Origin: Microvirga sp.
GTDB lineage: Bacteria > Pseudomonadota > Alphaproteobacteria > Rhizobiales > Beijerinckiaceae
Reading direction: 5' to 3'
Length of the DNA stretch: 40,183 bases
Assembly (NCBI GenBank): GCA_031181145.1
Contig: JAPSLB010000041.1
Coordinates: forward strand, 1-40,183
Shown piece after piece: positions 15,406 to 24,182 of the stretch. A model generated the notes under the pieces. It was not told the origin of the DNA, searched no databases, and saw only the letters and a program-made list of their open reading frames with translations. The position numbers and the translations under genes are program-made. Position 1 is the first letter of the stretch. Every line of letters starts with the position of its first letter.

Positions 15406-16940
15406 CACCGCACCTCCGTTGCCCGCTGTGCATGAGCCGACTGGCCAAGAACCGCGTCAACATAGGATTGAGGGGTCACCAGCTGTTGCGCCGTTGCCTC
15501 CAGGTGGCGGGTCACCGGTCCGGCTCCGAAGGAGAGCAAGGCGGTTCCGAGAACGAGGATTGCCGCAGGGACGATGGGGGCGGGGCGGACCGGGAGCCGA
15601 GGCTCGAGCGTTCCCGCCATCGCCTCGCTCTTCCAGAACAGCGTCGTGCCGGCCCTGCTGAAGCCGATGATGACAACGAGGCTTGTTGTCAACACGAAGG
15701 TCCAGATCCATCCGGCTGCTCCGGAGCTGCGTGTCGCATCGAGGATCATCAGCTTGCCGATGAACCCGGACAGGGGTGGCAGGCCGCTCATGGCGATGGC
15801 GGCCAGGAAGAACAGGCCGCCGAGGACCGTAGCGTTTGCCATAACGGGGCTGGGCTCGAGGTCATCCCGCCAGCGTCCCCGCCGGGCGGCAATCAGGTCA
15901 CTCAGCAGGAACAGCGCCCCGCCGATCAGGGTCGAGTGCACGGTGTAATAGAGCGCGGCGGTCAGGCTTCTCGCGTCGAAAAGGGATACGGCGACAAGAA
16001 GGGAGCCCATCGACCAGACCACGGCGAAGCAGACGAGGTCGACCAGAACGCGGCTCGCCAGAACGCCGATGGCACCGATCGCCAGGGTCGCCAAGGCGGC
16101 CGGCATGATCCAGGGCGCTGCGATGGAGGCGGCGGCTCCTCCCTCCGCACCGAAGACAAGGGTAAACACACGGATGATGGCGTAAGCGCCGACCTTGGTC
16201 ATGATGGCGAACAAGGCTGCAACGGGCGCGGGAGCCGCAGCATAAGCCGTGGGCAGCCACCAGTGCAGCGGCACGAGGGCGGCCTTCAAGGCGAAAACCA
16301 CGAACAGCAGCAGGGCTCCGGTTCGCAGGAGCGCAGCATCGCCGGCCGCGACTTGGCCCACCTTTCCGGCCAGATCCGCCATGTTGAGGGTGCCCGTGAT
16401 CCCATAGATGGTGCCGACCGCGAAGAGGAAGAGTGTCGACCCGAGAAGATTGATCGCCACGTACTGGAAACCCGCCCCCAGGCGGCGCGGACCGCCGCCA
16501 TGGAGCAGCAATCCGTAGGAGGCAATCAGCATCACCTCGAAGAACACGAACAGGTTGAACACGTCACCGGTCAGGAACGCACCATTGATGCCCATGAGCT
16601 GGAATTGGAAGAGAGGATGGAAGTGATGTCCCTTCTCGTCCCAGCCCCGGATGGCGTGAAGAATCACGGCCGAGGCCAGCACCCCCGAAAGCAGAACCAT
16701 GGTGGCGGACAGCCGGTCCAGCACGAGGATGATCCCAAAAGGCGCCGGCCAGTCTCCCAGCCGGTAGGACAGAACTTCCCCCTCCGTCGCCAGCATGAAA
16801 AGTTCGATGCTGACAAGACACAGGAGAGCGGTTGCCGCCAGTGACACCTGACGCTGCAGGTTCGGGGACCGTCTGAGCAGCAGCAGCAGCGCCGCGGCCA
16901 TGCCCGGAATGATGATGGGCGCGATGATCCAGCCGCTCAT
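15405..16940 (-). CDS. mrpD: Mrp antiporter subunit D (NuoL/M/N-like)
   Basis: A 511-residue, about 14-helix antiporter subunit homologous to complex I subunits NuoL/M/N, forming one of the two proton/cation channels of the Mrp complex. Conserved features are the VFFEVMLIASYGLLLHGG helix with its glutamate, FALKAALVPLHWWLPTAYA with the helix-7/8 lysine, and IMTKVGAYAIIRVFTL. The start overlaps the mrpC stop by four bases. The C-terminus is hydrophilic. Confidence 0.92.
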   Translation of the reverse strand: MSGWIIAPIIIPGMAAALLLLLRRSPNLQRQVSLAATALLCLVSIELFMLATEGEVLSYRLGDWPAPFGIILVLDRLSATMVLLSGVLASAVILHAIRGWDEKGHHFHPLFQFQLMGINGAFLTGDVFNLFVFFEVMLIASYGLLLHGGGPRRLGAGFQYVAINLLGSTLFLFAVGTIYGITGTLNMADLAGKVGQVAAGDAALLRTGALLLFVVFALKAALVPLHWWLPTAYAAAPAPVAALFAIMTKVGAYAIIRVFTLVFGAEGGAAASIAAPWIMPAALATLAIGAIGVLASRVLVDLVCFAVVWSMGSLLVAVSLFDARSLTAALYYTVHSTLIGGALFLLSDLIAARRGRWRDDLEPSPVMANATVLGGLFFLAAIAMSGLPPLSGFIGKLMILDATRSSGAAGWIWTFVLTTSLVVIIGFSRAGTTLFWKSEAMAGTLEPRLPVRPAPIVPAAILVLGTALLSFGAGPVTRHLEATAQQLVTPQSYVDAVLGQSAHAQRATEVR

Positions 16941-17299
16941 GAGGTCAGCCGTTCCTCGGCAGGTTCGGGCAGCTTCGGGATCCCCTCGTCCACCCGGTCC
17001 GATCCGGTCTCAAGGAACCCGCGCAGGGCCAGCACCACGATGAGGGCCGTCATGCCGAACGAAATCACGATGGCGGTCAGCACGAGAGCCTGCGGGAGCG
17101 GATCTGCGTAGTCCGCAGCATCGGACGTGATGATCGGCGGTCTGTCGATGGCCAGCCGCCCCATCGCGAAGAGAAAGACATTCACCCCATAGGAGAGGAA
17201 TGTCATGCCGATGATGACCGGAAAGCTGCGCCCGCGCAGGATCAGGTAGATTCCAGCGGCGCTTAGGACCCCGATGGCACTTGCAACGAGGAACTCCAT
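16937..17299 (-). CDS. mrpC: Mrp antiporter subunit C (NuoK-like)
   Basis: A 120-residue, three-helix membrane subunit homologous to NuoK. The first helix is preceded by MEFLVASAIGVLSAAGIYL; the LRGRSFPVIIGMTFLSYGVN segment and the DPLPQALVLTAIVISFG helix are diagnostic. Its ATG lies two bases after the mrpAB stop, with GGAG about eight bases upstream, overlapping the end of the previous gene. Confidence 0.92.
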   Translation of the reverse strand: MEFLVASAIGVLSAAGIYLILRGRSFPVIIGMTFLSYGVNVFLFAMGRLAIDRPPIITSDAADYADPLPQALVLTAIVISFGMTALIVVLALRGFLETGSDRVDEGIPKLPEPAEERLTS

Positions 17300-17301
17300 G
17301 A

Positions 17302-20175
17302 TCAGGGCTCCTTTCCATGAACGGTGGCGGGAGGTGCAACGGCGGCTGGGCGCCGCAGCTGAATGTCCGATGGGCCTGCGGGCACCGGCTTGCGTTCCGC
17401 GCGGGCCGACACCCGCGCGATCTGGGCAAGGGACAGCAGCACAGTTCCCACCACGGCAAAGAAGACGCCGGTGTCGAACGCCATGGCTGAGGCGAGTTCG
17501 AACTCGCCGATGACGGGAAGGTGGACATAGCCGAAGGTGCTGGTCAGGAACGGGCGACCGAACAGGAGCGAGCCGAGCCCGGTGAGACCCGCCAGCAGAA
17601 CTCCGATACCCAACATCGTGTGGGCATTCAGGCGCAGGCGCTCCGCCGTCCAGACGTACCCGCTTGCCATGGCCTGCATCAGAAGCGCGATGGCGATCAC
17701 GAGGCCTGCGATGAAGCCGCCACCAGGCTGGTTGTGGCCGCGCAGAAAGATGAAGGCGCCTACGGTCATGGCAAGGGGCAGGAGCACACGGGTCATCACG
17801 ACCAGCATCAGAGGATGGGCGTCGGCGGCCTCCTCGCCCTGGCGCATCTCCGCCAGCCGGCGCGCAGCGGCGCCTCTGAGGGAACTGTCGAGCAGGGCAT
17901 AGATCGCAAGAGCGGCGATGCACAGCACGATGATCTCGCCGAAGGTATCGAAGCCGCGGAAGTCGACGAGGATCACGTTGACGACATTCGTGCCGCCTCC
18001 ACCAGGCTTCGACTGCGCCAAGTGGTATTGGGAGATCGACTGAAACTCCCGCGTCATCAATGCGTAAGCGACGCCCGCCAAGCCGAGGCCTCCCACGCAG
18101 GCGATGACGCCATCCCACGCCCGACGGAGCCAGCCGGTCTCCCTGGGCGTCGTGCGGGGCAGGAGATTGAGAGCCAGCAGCAGCAGGATCGTCATGACCA
18201 CTTCGACCGAGATTTGAGTCAGAGCGAGGTCCGGGGCCGAGAACTGGATGAAGGCGATCGAGACGCCGAGCCCCACGAGGCTGGTCAGGATAAGCGTGAG
18301 AAGGCGGTTGGGGTGCAGCACCACCACGGCGAGGCTTGTGGCCAGGAGGGTGGCCCAGATGACCAGCGCCGGCCCATTGACGGGCAAGGAGGCCCTGGTT
18401 CCCTGAGCATGAGATCCCGTCATGAAGCCGGTGCCACCGACAACGATGATGGCTACGACGATGGTGGCGAAGTAACGGGGCAGGGACTCGGTGTGGAGGG
18501 CCGCGACAAGGATCCGGGCCCCGCGGCTGGCACCGTCGAGCGCCCGGTCAAAGATCCGTTTTGCTTCCGGTCGCGGTACGATGAGGCGGAGGCGGTCGAG
18601 TGGCTTCGAGGCCGCCAGGAGCGCCGCTCCGCCGATGAATGCCACGATACTCATCATCAAGGCGGGCGTGAAGCCATGCCAGAGGGCAAGGTAATAGGAG
18701 GGAAGGGTCTGCCCGCCGATAACGGCCAGCGCGGTCCGTTCCACCACAGGACCGGCGATCAGCGCAGGCAGAACGCCGATGGCGATCACCGGCACGACTA
18801 GCACCGCCACCGGGAGCCAGAGCCCGACGGGGGGCTCGTGCGGGTGGCGCGGATAATCGGTCCGGACAGGCCCCAGATAGGTTTCGATGGCGAGACGGGC
18901 TGAGTACGCGACCGAGAGGAGGGCGCCGACGGTGGCCAGGATCGGCATGATCCAGGGATTGCCCGCATAGGGCGTGTGCACGACCTCCTCCAGCATCATC
19001 TCCTTGGACAGGAAGCCGTTGAGCAGCGGCAGTCCTGCCATGGAGCCCGCGGCCACCAAGGCAAGGGTGGCGCTGATCGGCATCAGGTGCAGGAGCCCCC
19101 CAAGGCGTCGGACGTCCCGCGTGCCCGCCTCGTGGTCCACAATGCCCGCACTCATGAACAGCGCCGCCTTGAAGGTGGCGTGATTGAGAATGTGAAAGAC
19201 GGCCACCACCGCCGCCATGGGCGTGCCCAACCCCAGCAGCATGGTCATGAGGCCAAGATGGCTCACGGTGGAATAGGCGAGGATCGCCTTCAGATCGTCC
19301 TTAAACAGGGCGATCCAGGCCCCCACCAGCATGGTGATCAACCCGACCATCGAGACGATGAGAAACCATGCTTCTGTCCCTGCAAGCACGGGCCAAAGGC
19401 GGGCCATGAGGAACACGCCCGCCTTCACCATGGTGGCCGAATGGAGATAGGCGGACACCGGGGTCGGGGCCGCCATGGCGTGCGGGAGCCAGAAATGGAA
19501 GGGGAACTGGGCCGACTTGGTGAAGGCGCCGCCAAGGACGAGAAGCAGCATCGGCAGGTAGAGCGGCGAGGCCTTGATCATGTCGCCGCGCTGTAGGATC
19601 TCGGTCAGTTCATAGGATCCTGCAATTTGGCCAAGGAGAAGAAGGCCTGCCAGCAGCAGGAGGCCGCCGCCTCCTGTGACGACCAGTGCCATGCGCGCGC
19701 CCTGGCGTCCTTCGGGGAGATCGCGCCAATAGCCGATCAGCAGGAAGGAGCTCAGGCTGGTCAGCTCCCAGAACACCGCCAACAGGAGGATATTGTCGCT
19801 GACCACCACGCCCACCATCGCTCCCTGGAACAGGAGGAGATAGGCGTAGAAGCGCCCCATCGGATCCTTCGGGCTCAGATAGTAACGGGAGTAGATGACG
19901 ATCAGCAGGCCGATCCCGAGGATCATGGCCGCGAAGAAGAACCCCAATCCATCTAGAAACAGGCTGAACGACAGTCCGACCTGCGGCAACCACTCATAGG
20001 TCGCACGAACCGTTTCGCCCCGATAAACCGCGGGGGCTGCCGCTGCCAGGATAAGAAGCGCGGCGGCCGCCGGCAGAGCCGCCGCCACTGCACAGAACGT
20101 GCGCCCCGACCGGATCGCCAACGGTGGGAAAATAGCTGCCAGAAGCGGCAGTATAGGAAGCAGCAGGATGTTCAA
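17302..20175 (-). CDS. mrpA: Fused Mrp antiporter subunit A/B (PhaAB type)
   Basis: The largest subunit of the Mrp antiporter, about 957 residues, with MrpA and MrpB joined as in group-2 operons such as Sinorhizobium pha. The N-terminal half is NuoL-like: LFWEL-type VFWELTSLSSFLLIGYW, FTKSAQFPFHFWLPHAMAAP, LHSATMVKAGVFLMARL and LAYSTVSHLGLMTMLLGLG. Near 640-720 is the MrpA C-region with FSAPDLALTQISVEVVMTIL, then RGFDTFGEIIVLCIAALA. The MrpB domain, about residues 780-930, has GAFIFLRGHNQPGGGFIAGL and GEFELASAMAFDTGVFF. I prefer TTG 20175, with GGGAG five bases upstream; a GTG at 20226 adds 17 non-hydrophobic residues and has no ribosome site. The complex uses the proton gradient to expel Na+ or K+, giving alkali and salt tolerance. 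Confidence 0.9.
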   Translation of the reverse strand: MNILLLPILPLLAAIFPPLAIRSGRTFCAVAAALPAAAALLILAAAAPAVYRGETVRATYEWLPQVGLSFSLFLDGLGFFFAAMILGIGLLIVIYSRYYLSPKDPMGRFYAYLLLFQGAMVGVVVSDNILLLAVFWELTSLSSFLLIGYWRDLPEGRQGARMALVVTGGGGLLLLAGLLLLGQIAGSYELTEILQRGDMIKASPLYLPMLLLVLGGAFTKSAQFPFHFWLPHAMAAPTPVSAYLHSATMVKAGVFLMARLWPVLAGTEAWFLIVSMVGLITMLVGAWIALFKDDLKAILAYSTVSHLGLMTMLLGLGTPMAAVVAVFHILNHATFKAALFMSAGIVDHEAGTRDVRRLGGLLHLMPISATLALVAAGSMAGLPLLNGFLSKEMMLEEVVHTPYAGNPWIMPILATVGALLSVAYSARLAIETYLGPVRTDYPRHPHEPPVGLWLPVAVLVVPVIAIGVLPALIAGPVVERTALAVIGGQTLPSYYLALWHGFTPALMMSIVAFIGGAALLAASKPLDRLRLIVPRPEAKRIFDRALDGASRGARILVAALHTESLPRYFATIVVAIIVVGGTGFMTGSHAQGTRASLPVNGPALVIWATLLATSLAVVVLHPNRLLTLILTSLVGLGVSIAFIQFSAPDLALTQISVEVVMTILLLLALNLLPRTTPRETGWLRRAWDGVIACVGGLGLAGVAYALMTREFQSISQYHLAQSKPGGGGTNVVNVILVDFRGFDTFGEIIVLCIAALAIYALLDSSLRGAAARRLAEMRQGEEAADAHPLMLVVMTRVLLPLAMTVGAFIFLRGHNQPGGGFIAGLVIAIALLMQAMASGYVWTAERLRLNAHTMLGIGVLLAGLTGLGSLLFGRPFLTSTFGYVHLPVIGEFELASAMAFDTGVFFAVVGTVLLSLAQIARVSARAERKPVPAGPSDIQLRRPAAVAPPATVHGKEP

Positions 20176-20486
20176 TGTAACTCCCGTTTGAGACCGCGCC
20201 CTCGGTGCAGAAGTGAGTACCGGCACCCGTATTAGCTTGCCTGAGTTTCGTGCCCGTCAACGCCTGAACCATCCGGAGGACCACCTTGTCATCGGTTCAA
20301 GTGCTCAACTCATCAGGAGAAAGGGTGTTTCGGCAAACCCATTGCTGAGCCAAGACACTCGATTCAATGGCGGGCCGAGCGGCCGGAACTGAGGGGCGCC
20401 GCAGGGGCGCCCCTCGATTCGGGCCTTCTCATTGGGTGAATTGCATGTGTCCAAAGACCTCAACCACCCGAAATGTCCTGAGCCTC
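20176..20486. other. Intergenic region between the PRC-barrel gene and the Mrp operon
   Basis: Contains the 10-base-stem hairpin at 20391-20415 and presumably the promoter of the Mrp operon on the minus strand. No gene is seen, and no clear cation-responsive leader or riboswitch could be recognised. Confidence 0.45.
20391..20415 (-). terminator. GC-rich hairpin after the PRC-barrel gene
   Basis: GAGGGGCGCC (20391-20400) pairs perfectly with GGCGCCCCTC (20406-20415) around a 5-base loop. It lies about 70 bases past the stop of the minus-strand PRC-barrel gene. There is no T-run, so termination would depend on stem strength or Rho. Confidence 0.45.
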
Positions 20487-21140
20487 CTACTGCTGCGGGG
20501 CATTCGGCGGGACATTACCGGGAGTGTTGACGTTCTGCGGCGGCGGGTTGGTGTTGCCGGCGGCTCCCGCCCGGTTCTGATCCGTCGCGTAGCGGAACTC
20601 GGGCGCGTTCTGCAGATCTGCCTTGGTCATCTTCACCATGGCGCGCGCTAGTGCGTCAGGGTTATTTGCTACACCCGCCGCGCCGCCGGCGGTCGCAGTG
20701 CTGCCTGTTGTCGCCGGCTGATCCGTCCCGCCCGTGGCGGTGCTCGGCACGGTCACACCACCTGCGGTGTTCGTGCCGTAGCCGCCCTGGCCGGCGTTCG
20801 CGGAGGCCTGAACCTCCTGGTTCGACATCCACTGGATCTGGTCAAAGGGAATAGCGACATCCTTCTGACCGATGCCCAAGAAGCCGCCCACGCCCACCAC
20901 AAGGCCGTGGATCTTGCCCTGGCGATCCACGAGAATCTCGTCGATGTCGCCGATCTTCTCGTTATCGGCGCCATAAACGTCGATTCCCATCAGCCGGGAA
21001 CCGCGCATGAGATCCTGCGGCATCTGGGTCATTACCTGGCCGGGTCCGGCTGGCTGGGTGGGGGCTGTCGTTTGGGCAAAGGCAGATCCGGCCATCAGGG
21101 CGGCTGCGGCCAAGCCCGCGGCAAGCTGCATCTTCAGCAT
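20487..21140 (-). CDS. Periplasmic PRC-barrel domain protein
   Basis: A 217-residue exported protein with a clear signal peptide ending at about GSAFA|QTT. Residues about 48-105 form a PRC-barrel: LMGIDVYGADNEKIGDIDEI, LVDRQGKIHGLVVGVGGFLG and KDVAIPFDQIQW. The rest is low-complexity, rich in Gly, Thr, Ala, Asn, Pro and Gln, with a conserved-looking middle segment, RAMVKMTKADLQNAPEFRY. PRC-barrel proteins of this type are abundant in Rhizobiales envelopes and often respond to stress, but their function is unknown. AGGAGA eight bases upstream supports the start. It is not obviously part of the Mrp operon, as about 310 bases and a hairpin lie between. Confidence 0.85.
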   Translation of the reverse strand: MLKMQLAAGLAAAALMAGSAFAQTTAPTQPAGPGQVMTQMPQDLMRGSRLMGIDVYGADNEKIGDIDEILVDRQGKIHGLVVGVGGFLGIGQKDVAIPFDQIQWMSNQEVQASANAGQGGYGTNTAGGVTVPSTATGGTDQPATTGSTATAGGAAGVANNPDALARAMVKMTKADLQNAPEFRYATDQNRAGAAGNTNPPPQNVNTPGNVPPNAPQQ

Positions 21141-21496
21141 GGTCCGTCTCCTCTCAACAGGGTGTTTGCGACATCAACCAAGGAAACGGACTGGGTTGAA
21201 CATGGTTCTGCAGCATCACGGGGGCGATGATACGGTCCTGTCCGGGGATCAGCCAGCCTAGGTCCCGATGGGTGGTCAGGAGATCAGCGGCATTCCGCCC
21301 GTTCGCCCTCAGCCTGGCGTTCTGCGGTCAGGCACCGAGACTGGGGTCGGGGGCCGCGGAGGCCTTGGAACCTGGCAGGAGGCGTTCCGTTGAGGAACGA
21401 AGGGCTGCAGCGAGGCATTCGGCGCATCGACGCTGCTCTTGCTTTTCGATGTCGCTTACTGGAAAGCGCTGGACCCGCCACTCCTTGGGTTAGATC
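21141..21496. other. Divergent promoter region between the PRC-barrel gene and the amidase module
   Basis: About 350 bases with no gene supported. It must serve the minus-strand PRC-barrel gene and the plus-strand amidase operon. I see no convincing promoter boxes or operator. Confidence 0.4.
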
Positions 21497-22876
21497 ATGG
21501 ACAAGGAATTCAGGCATATGCTGAGCCGCCGCTCAGCCGCTCAGTGGGCGGCGCAACTGGCGGCAGGCGTTGTCGATGCGGCCGACGCGATCGAGCAGAC
21601 CCTGGCCGCTGTCGATGCCTGCGATGACCCGGCCATTTTCACGCTGACGACCCGCGAACGGGCGCACACGGCGGCACGGGCCGCCTCGGCCCGGCAGCGG
21701 AACGGGAATTCGCTCGGATGGCTCGACGGCGTGCCTGTCGCGTGGAAGGATCTCTTTGACCTCTCCGGCCACCCGACGACAGCAGGATCCCGCCTGCTTG
21801 CTGATTCTCCGCCGGCGGTGGCCGACGCTGCCATCGTCACGCGGCTCGAAGCGGCGGGCATGATCAGCATCGGCCGGGTCAACATGACGGAATTCGCATT
21901 TTCGGGGATTGGCCTCAACCCGCATTACGGCACTCCGGTCAATCCATACGGGCAGCGAAGGGTCCCAGGCGGATCCTCATCCGGCTCCGGCGTCGCTGTC
22001 GCGCGAGGTCTGGCGCCGATCTCCATCGGGACCGATACGAGCGGGTCAGTTCGCATTCCCGCAGCGTTCAATGGCATCGTCGGCTACAAGATCTCCGGCA
22101 GGCGCTGGCCCATGCGGGGCGCTTTCCCCTTGTCTCACACGCTGGATACGCTCGGTGTCCTCTGCCTCGGCGTCCTTGATGCGATCCTGGTCGATGCTGC
22201 GGCGCGAGGGCTTGCTGCACCCGATATCCGGCGAGGCAGCCTCAGGGATATGCACCTGGTCGTGCCGGCCAACGTGGTTTTCGACGAATGCGAGCCGGCC
22301 GTCATCGCCAACTTCGAGGCTGCGCTGACCCGTTTGAAAGATGCGGGTGTATGCATCGAGCGACGGGACATCCCCGTTCTCGATGAGATCCTCGCTTTGA
22401 ACACACAATACGGCCCGATCGTGAATGCCGAGGCCTACGCGCTGCACAGAGAGCGTGTGGAAAGCGAAGGCGCGGCTCGCATGGATCGGCGCGTCGCCTC
22501 GCGGATCAGGCTCGCAGCTGCAACGCCGCTCACCGCCTATATTACCATCATGGAAGCACGCCGCAGGCTCGTAGCGGAAGCGGCGGCCATGCTGAAAGAG
22601 GGCTGGCTGGTAGCCTATCCAACCGTCGCCCATGTGGCGCCACCCATTGATGCGCTCGAGGCTGACGACGATCTCTTCGTGCGCACCAACATGAAGACGC
22701 TGCGTAATACTTTGCTGGGCAACTTCCTTGACTGGTGTGGGGTATCCATACCGAACGGAACCGACGCGCAAGGTCTGCCAACGGGGTTCCTCCTGTCGGG
22801 CGGCCCAGGACAGGACGATGATCTGCTCGCGATGGCGCTGGCGGCGGAAAGCATCATTCGTAGCGGGCCGGGATAG
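21497..22876 (+). CDS. Amidase-signature family hydrolase
   Basis: A 459-residue cytoplasmic amidase of the AS family, cleaving carboxamide or ureide-type bonds. The Ser-cisSer-Lys triad is intact: K84 in VAWKDLFD, cis-serine S160 in VPGGSSSGSG and nucleophile S184 in GTDTSGSVRIPA, with the 24-residue spacing seen in fatty acid amide hydrolase. The glycine usually found two before the nucleophile is a serine here. The start is uncertain: ATG 21497 lacks a good ribosome site, while ATG 21518 (MLSRRSAAQW) has AAGGA ten bases upstream. It is the first gene of a four-gene run with a deacetylase/imidase, a small protein and a CobW GTPase, so its substrate is probably produced or used by the neighbour. 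It could equally be an AtzF-like or indole-acetamide-type enzyme. Confidence 0.85.
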   Translation: MDKEFRHMLSRRSAAQWAAQLAAGVVDAADAIEQTLAAVDACDDPAIFTLTTRERAHTAARAASARQRNGNSLGWLDGVPVAWKDLFDLSGHPTTAGSRLLADSPPAVADAAIVTRLEAAGMISIGRVNMTEFAFSGIGLNPHYGTPVNPYGQRRVPGGSSSGSGVAVARGLAPISIGTDTSGSVRIPAAFNGIVGYKISGRRWPMRGAFPLSHTLDTLGVLCLGVLDAILVDAAARGLAAPDIRRGSLRDMHLVVPANVVFDECEPAVIANFEAALTRLKDAGVCIERRDIPVLDEILALNTQYGPIVNAEAYALHRERVESEGAARMDRRVASRIRLAAATPLTAYITIMEARRRLVAEAAAMLKEGWLVAYPTVAHVAPPIDALEADDDLFVRTNMKTLRNTLLGNFLDWCGVSIPNGTDAQGLPTGFLLSGGPGQDDDLLAMALAAESIIRSGPG

Positions 22877-22915
22877 TCATTCCGGCTCGACACCTACACC
22901 GGAGGAGAAGCGACT

Positions 22916-23797
22916 ATGGCGAAGGACATTCTTTGCAGCTTCGGCATTGACGTCGATGCCGTCGCAGGTTGGCTGGGGAGCTATGGGGGCGAGGATTCTC
23001 CGGACGATATCTCCCGCGGCCTGTTCGCGGGCGAGGTAGGCAGCCTACGCCTGCTGCAACTCTTCGACCGGTTTGGCATCAAGACGACATGGTTCATCCC
23101 GGGGCATTCGATTGAGACCTTTCCGGAGGAGATGAAGGCGGTTGCCGACGCAGGCCACGAGATCGGCATTCATGGCTACAGCCACGAAAATCCGATCGCG
23201 ATGACGCGGGAGCAGGAGGCCGAGGTCCTGGACAAGTGCATCGAGCTCGTCACGCAGCTCTCCGGCAGGCGGCCCACAGGCTATGTCGCCCCATGGTGGG
23301 AGTTCTCGACGGTTACCAACGAATTGTTGCTGGAACGCGGAATCAAGTACGATCATTCGCTGATGCACCGCGATTTCCAGCCGTACTATGTCCGCGTGGG
23401 AGACCGCTGGACCAAGATCGATTATTCCAAGAGGGCTTCCGAATGGATGAAGCCGCTCGTACGTGGCGAGGAAACGGACCTGATCGAGATTCCGGCGAGC
23501 TGGTATCTCGACGACCTGCCACCGATGATGTTCATTAAGACGTCGCCGAACAGCCACGGCTTCGTCAATCCGCGCGATATCGAGCAGTTGTGGCGGGACC
23601 AGTTCGACTGGGTCTACCGGGAATACGATTACGCGGTCTTCCCGATCACGATCCATCCTGACGTATCGGGGCGACCGCAGGTGCTGATGATGCTGGAGCG
23701 CCTTTACCACCACATGATCAGCCACCCGGGCGTCCGCTTCGTCACCATGGACGAAATCGCCGACGACTTCGCAAGACGATTCCCCCGCAAGAAGTAA
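22916..23797 (+). CDS. HpPgdA-like polysaccharide deacetylase / cyclic imidase
   Basis: A 293-residue NodB-fold metallohydrolase without signal peptide. Metal ligands are D14 (in GIDVDA), H86 and H90 (in GIHGYSH), the same Asp-His-His pattern and, as far as I recall, the same length as Helicobacter pylori PgdA. The [12 protein letters not shown] motif 3 region and [13 protein letters not shown] motif 4 region are present. Members of this subgroup act on peptidoglycan or, in other bacteria, on cyclic imides and allantoin-like rings. The absence of an export signal and the adjacent amidase favour a small-molecule imide or ureide substrate. GGAGGAG precedes the ATG. It lies 39 bases after the amidase and is likely co-transcribed. 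Confidence 0.8.
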   Translation: MAKDILCSFGIDVDAVAGWLGSYGGEDSPDDISRGLFAGEVGSLRLLQLFDRFGIKTTWFIPGHSIETFPEEMKAVADAGHEIGIHGYSHENPIAMTREQEAEVLDKCIELVTQLSGRRPTGYVAPWWEFSTVTNELLLERGIKYDHSLMHRDFQPYYVRVGDRWTKIDYSKRASEWMKPLVRGEETDLIEIPASWYLDDLPPMMFIKTSPNSHGFVNPRDIEQLWRDQFDWVYREYDYAVFPITIHPDVSGRPQVLMMLERLYHHMISHPGVRFVTMDEIADDFARRFPRKK

Positions 23798-23852
23798 ACC
23801 GGGTAGTCCTTGCAGGATTTCGCGAGGATGCCGCAACAGGAAGGCATGATCC

Positions 23853-24182
23853 ATGTGTGCATTGTGCGGCGTTCTGGGCAGCGCCGATCATTGGACGGAC
23901 CCCATCGCGCGTCCAGGGGTGTTCAGCCGTAACTGGGACGCAGCGGAGCGCCGACGCGAGCGCATGAGGCGCGTGCAGTGCGCCAACCGGCTGCTGAGAC
24001 TCTACGGACTGAAGCTGAGCGACTGGCAGGGCTCCGCCTTCCTGCTTTCCACCGCCACCGGCAGAACGGAGATCGTCGATCATCTCGCTCATCTTTGGAT
24101 CAAGGCCGAGGCGTTGACCGGCCGCCTCTGCGATCCTCTCGACCCGGTGCTGATCACCCGGCTCGAGGCAGCGGATGGCTGA
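23853..24182 (+). CDS. Conserved-looking 109-residue protein of unknown function, coupled to CobW GTPase
   Basis: A small soluble protein that starts MCALCGVLG, with a C2-x2-C5 pair that could bind metal or form a disulfide. It is followed by an arginine-rich helix (AERRRERMRRVQCANRLL), the segment GLKLSDWQGSAFLL and a C-terminal stretch with LCDPLDPVL. I recognise it as the kind of short protein found next to COG0523 genes in Rhizobiales, but it has no assigned function. AGGAAGG eight bases before the ATG is a good ribosome site. Its stop overlaps the start of the CobW gene by eight bases, implying translational coupling and probably a joint role, for example as client or partner in metal delivery. 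Confidence 0.7.
   Translation: MCALCGVLGSADHWTDPIARPGVFSRNWDAAERRRERMRRVQCANRLLRLYGLKLSDWQGSAFLLSTATGRTEIVDHLAHLWIKAEALTGRLCDPLDPVLITRLEAADG

Noticed and set aside
15432..16844. 470-codon plus-strand open frame
   Set aside because: Antisense to mrpD; highly charged, low-complexity translation produced by GC-rich codon third positions, with no family resemblance.
17010..17528. Alternative minus-strand frames within the Mrp operon
   Set aside because: Overlap mrpC and mrpAB out of frame; the in-frame proteins match the Mrp family over full length.
17521..18801. 426-codon plus-strand open frame
   Set aside because: Antisense to mrpAB, same type of Asp/Glu/Arg/His/Gln-rich shadow frame.
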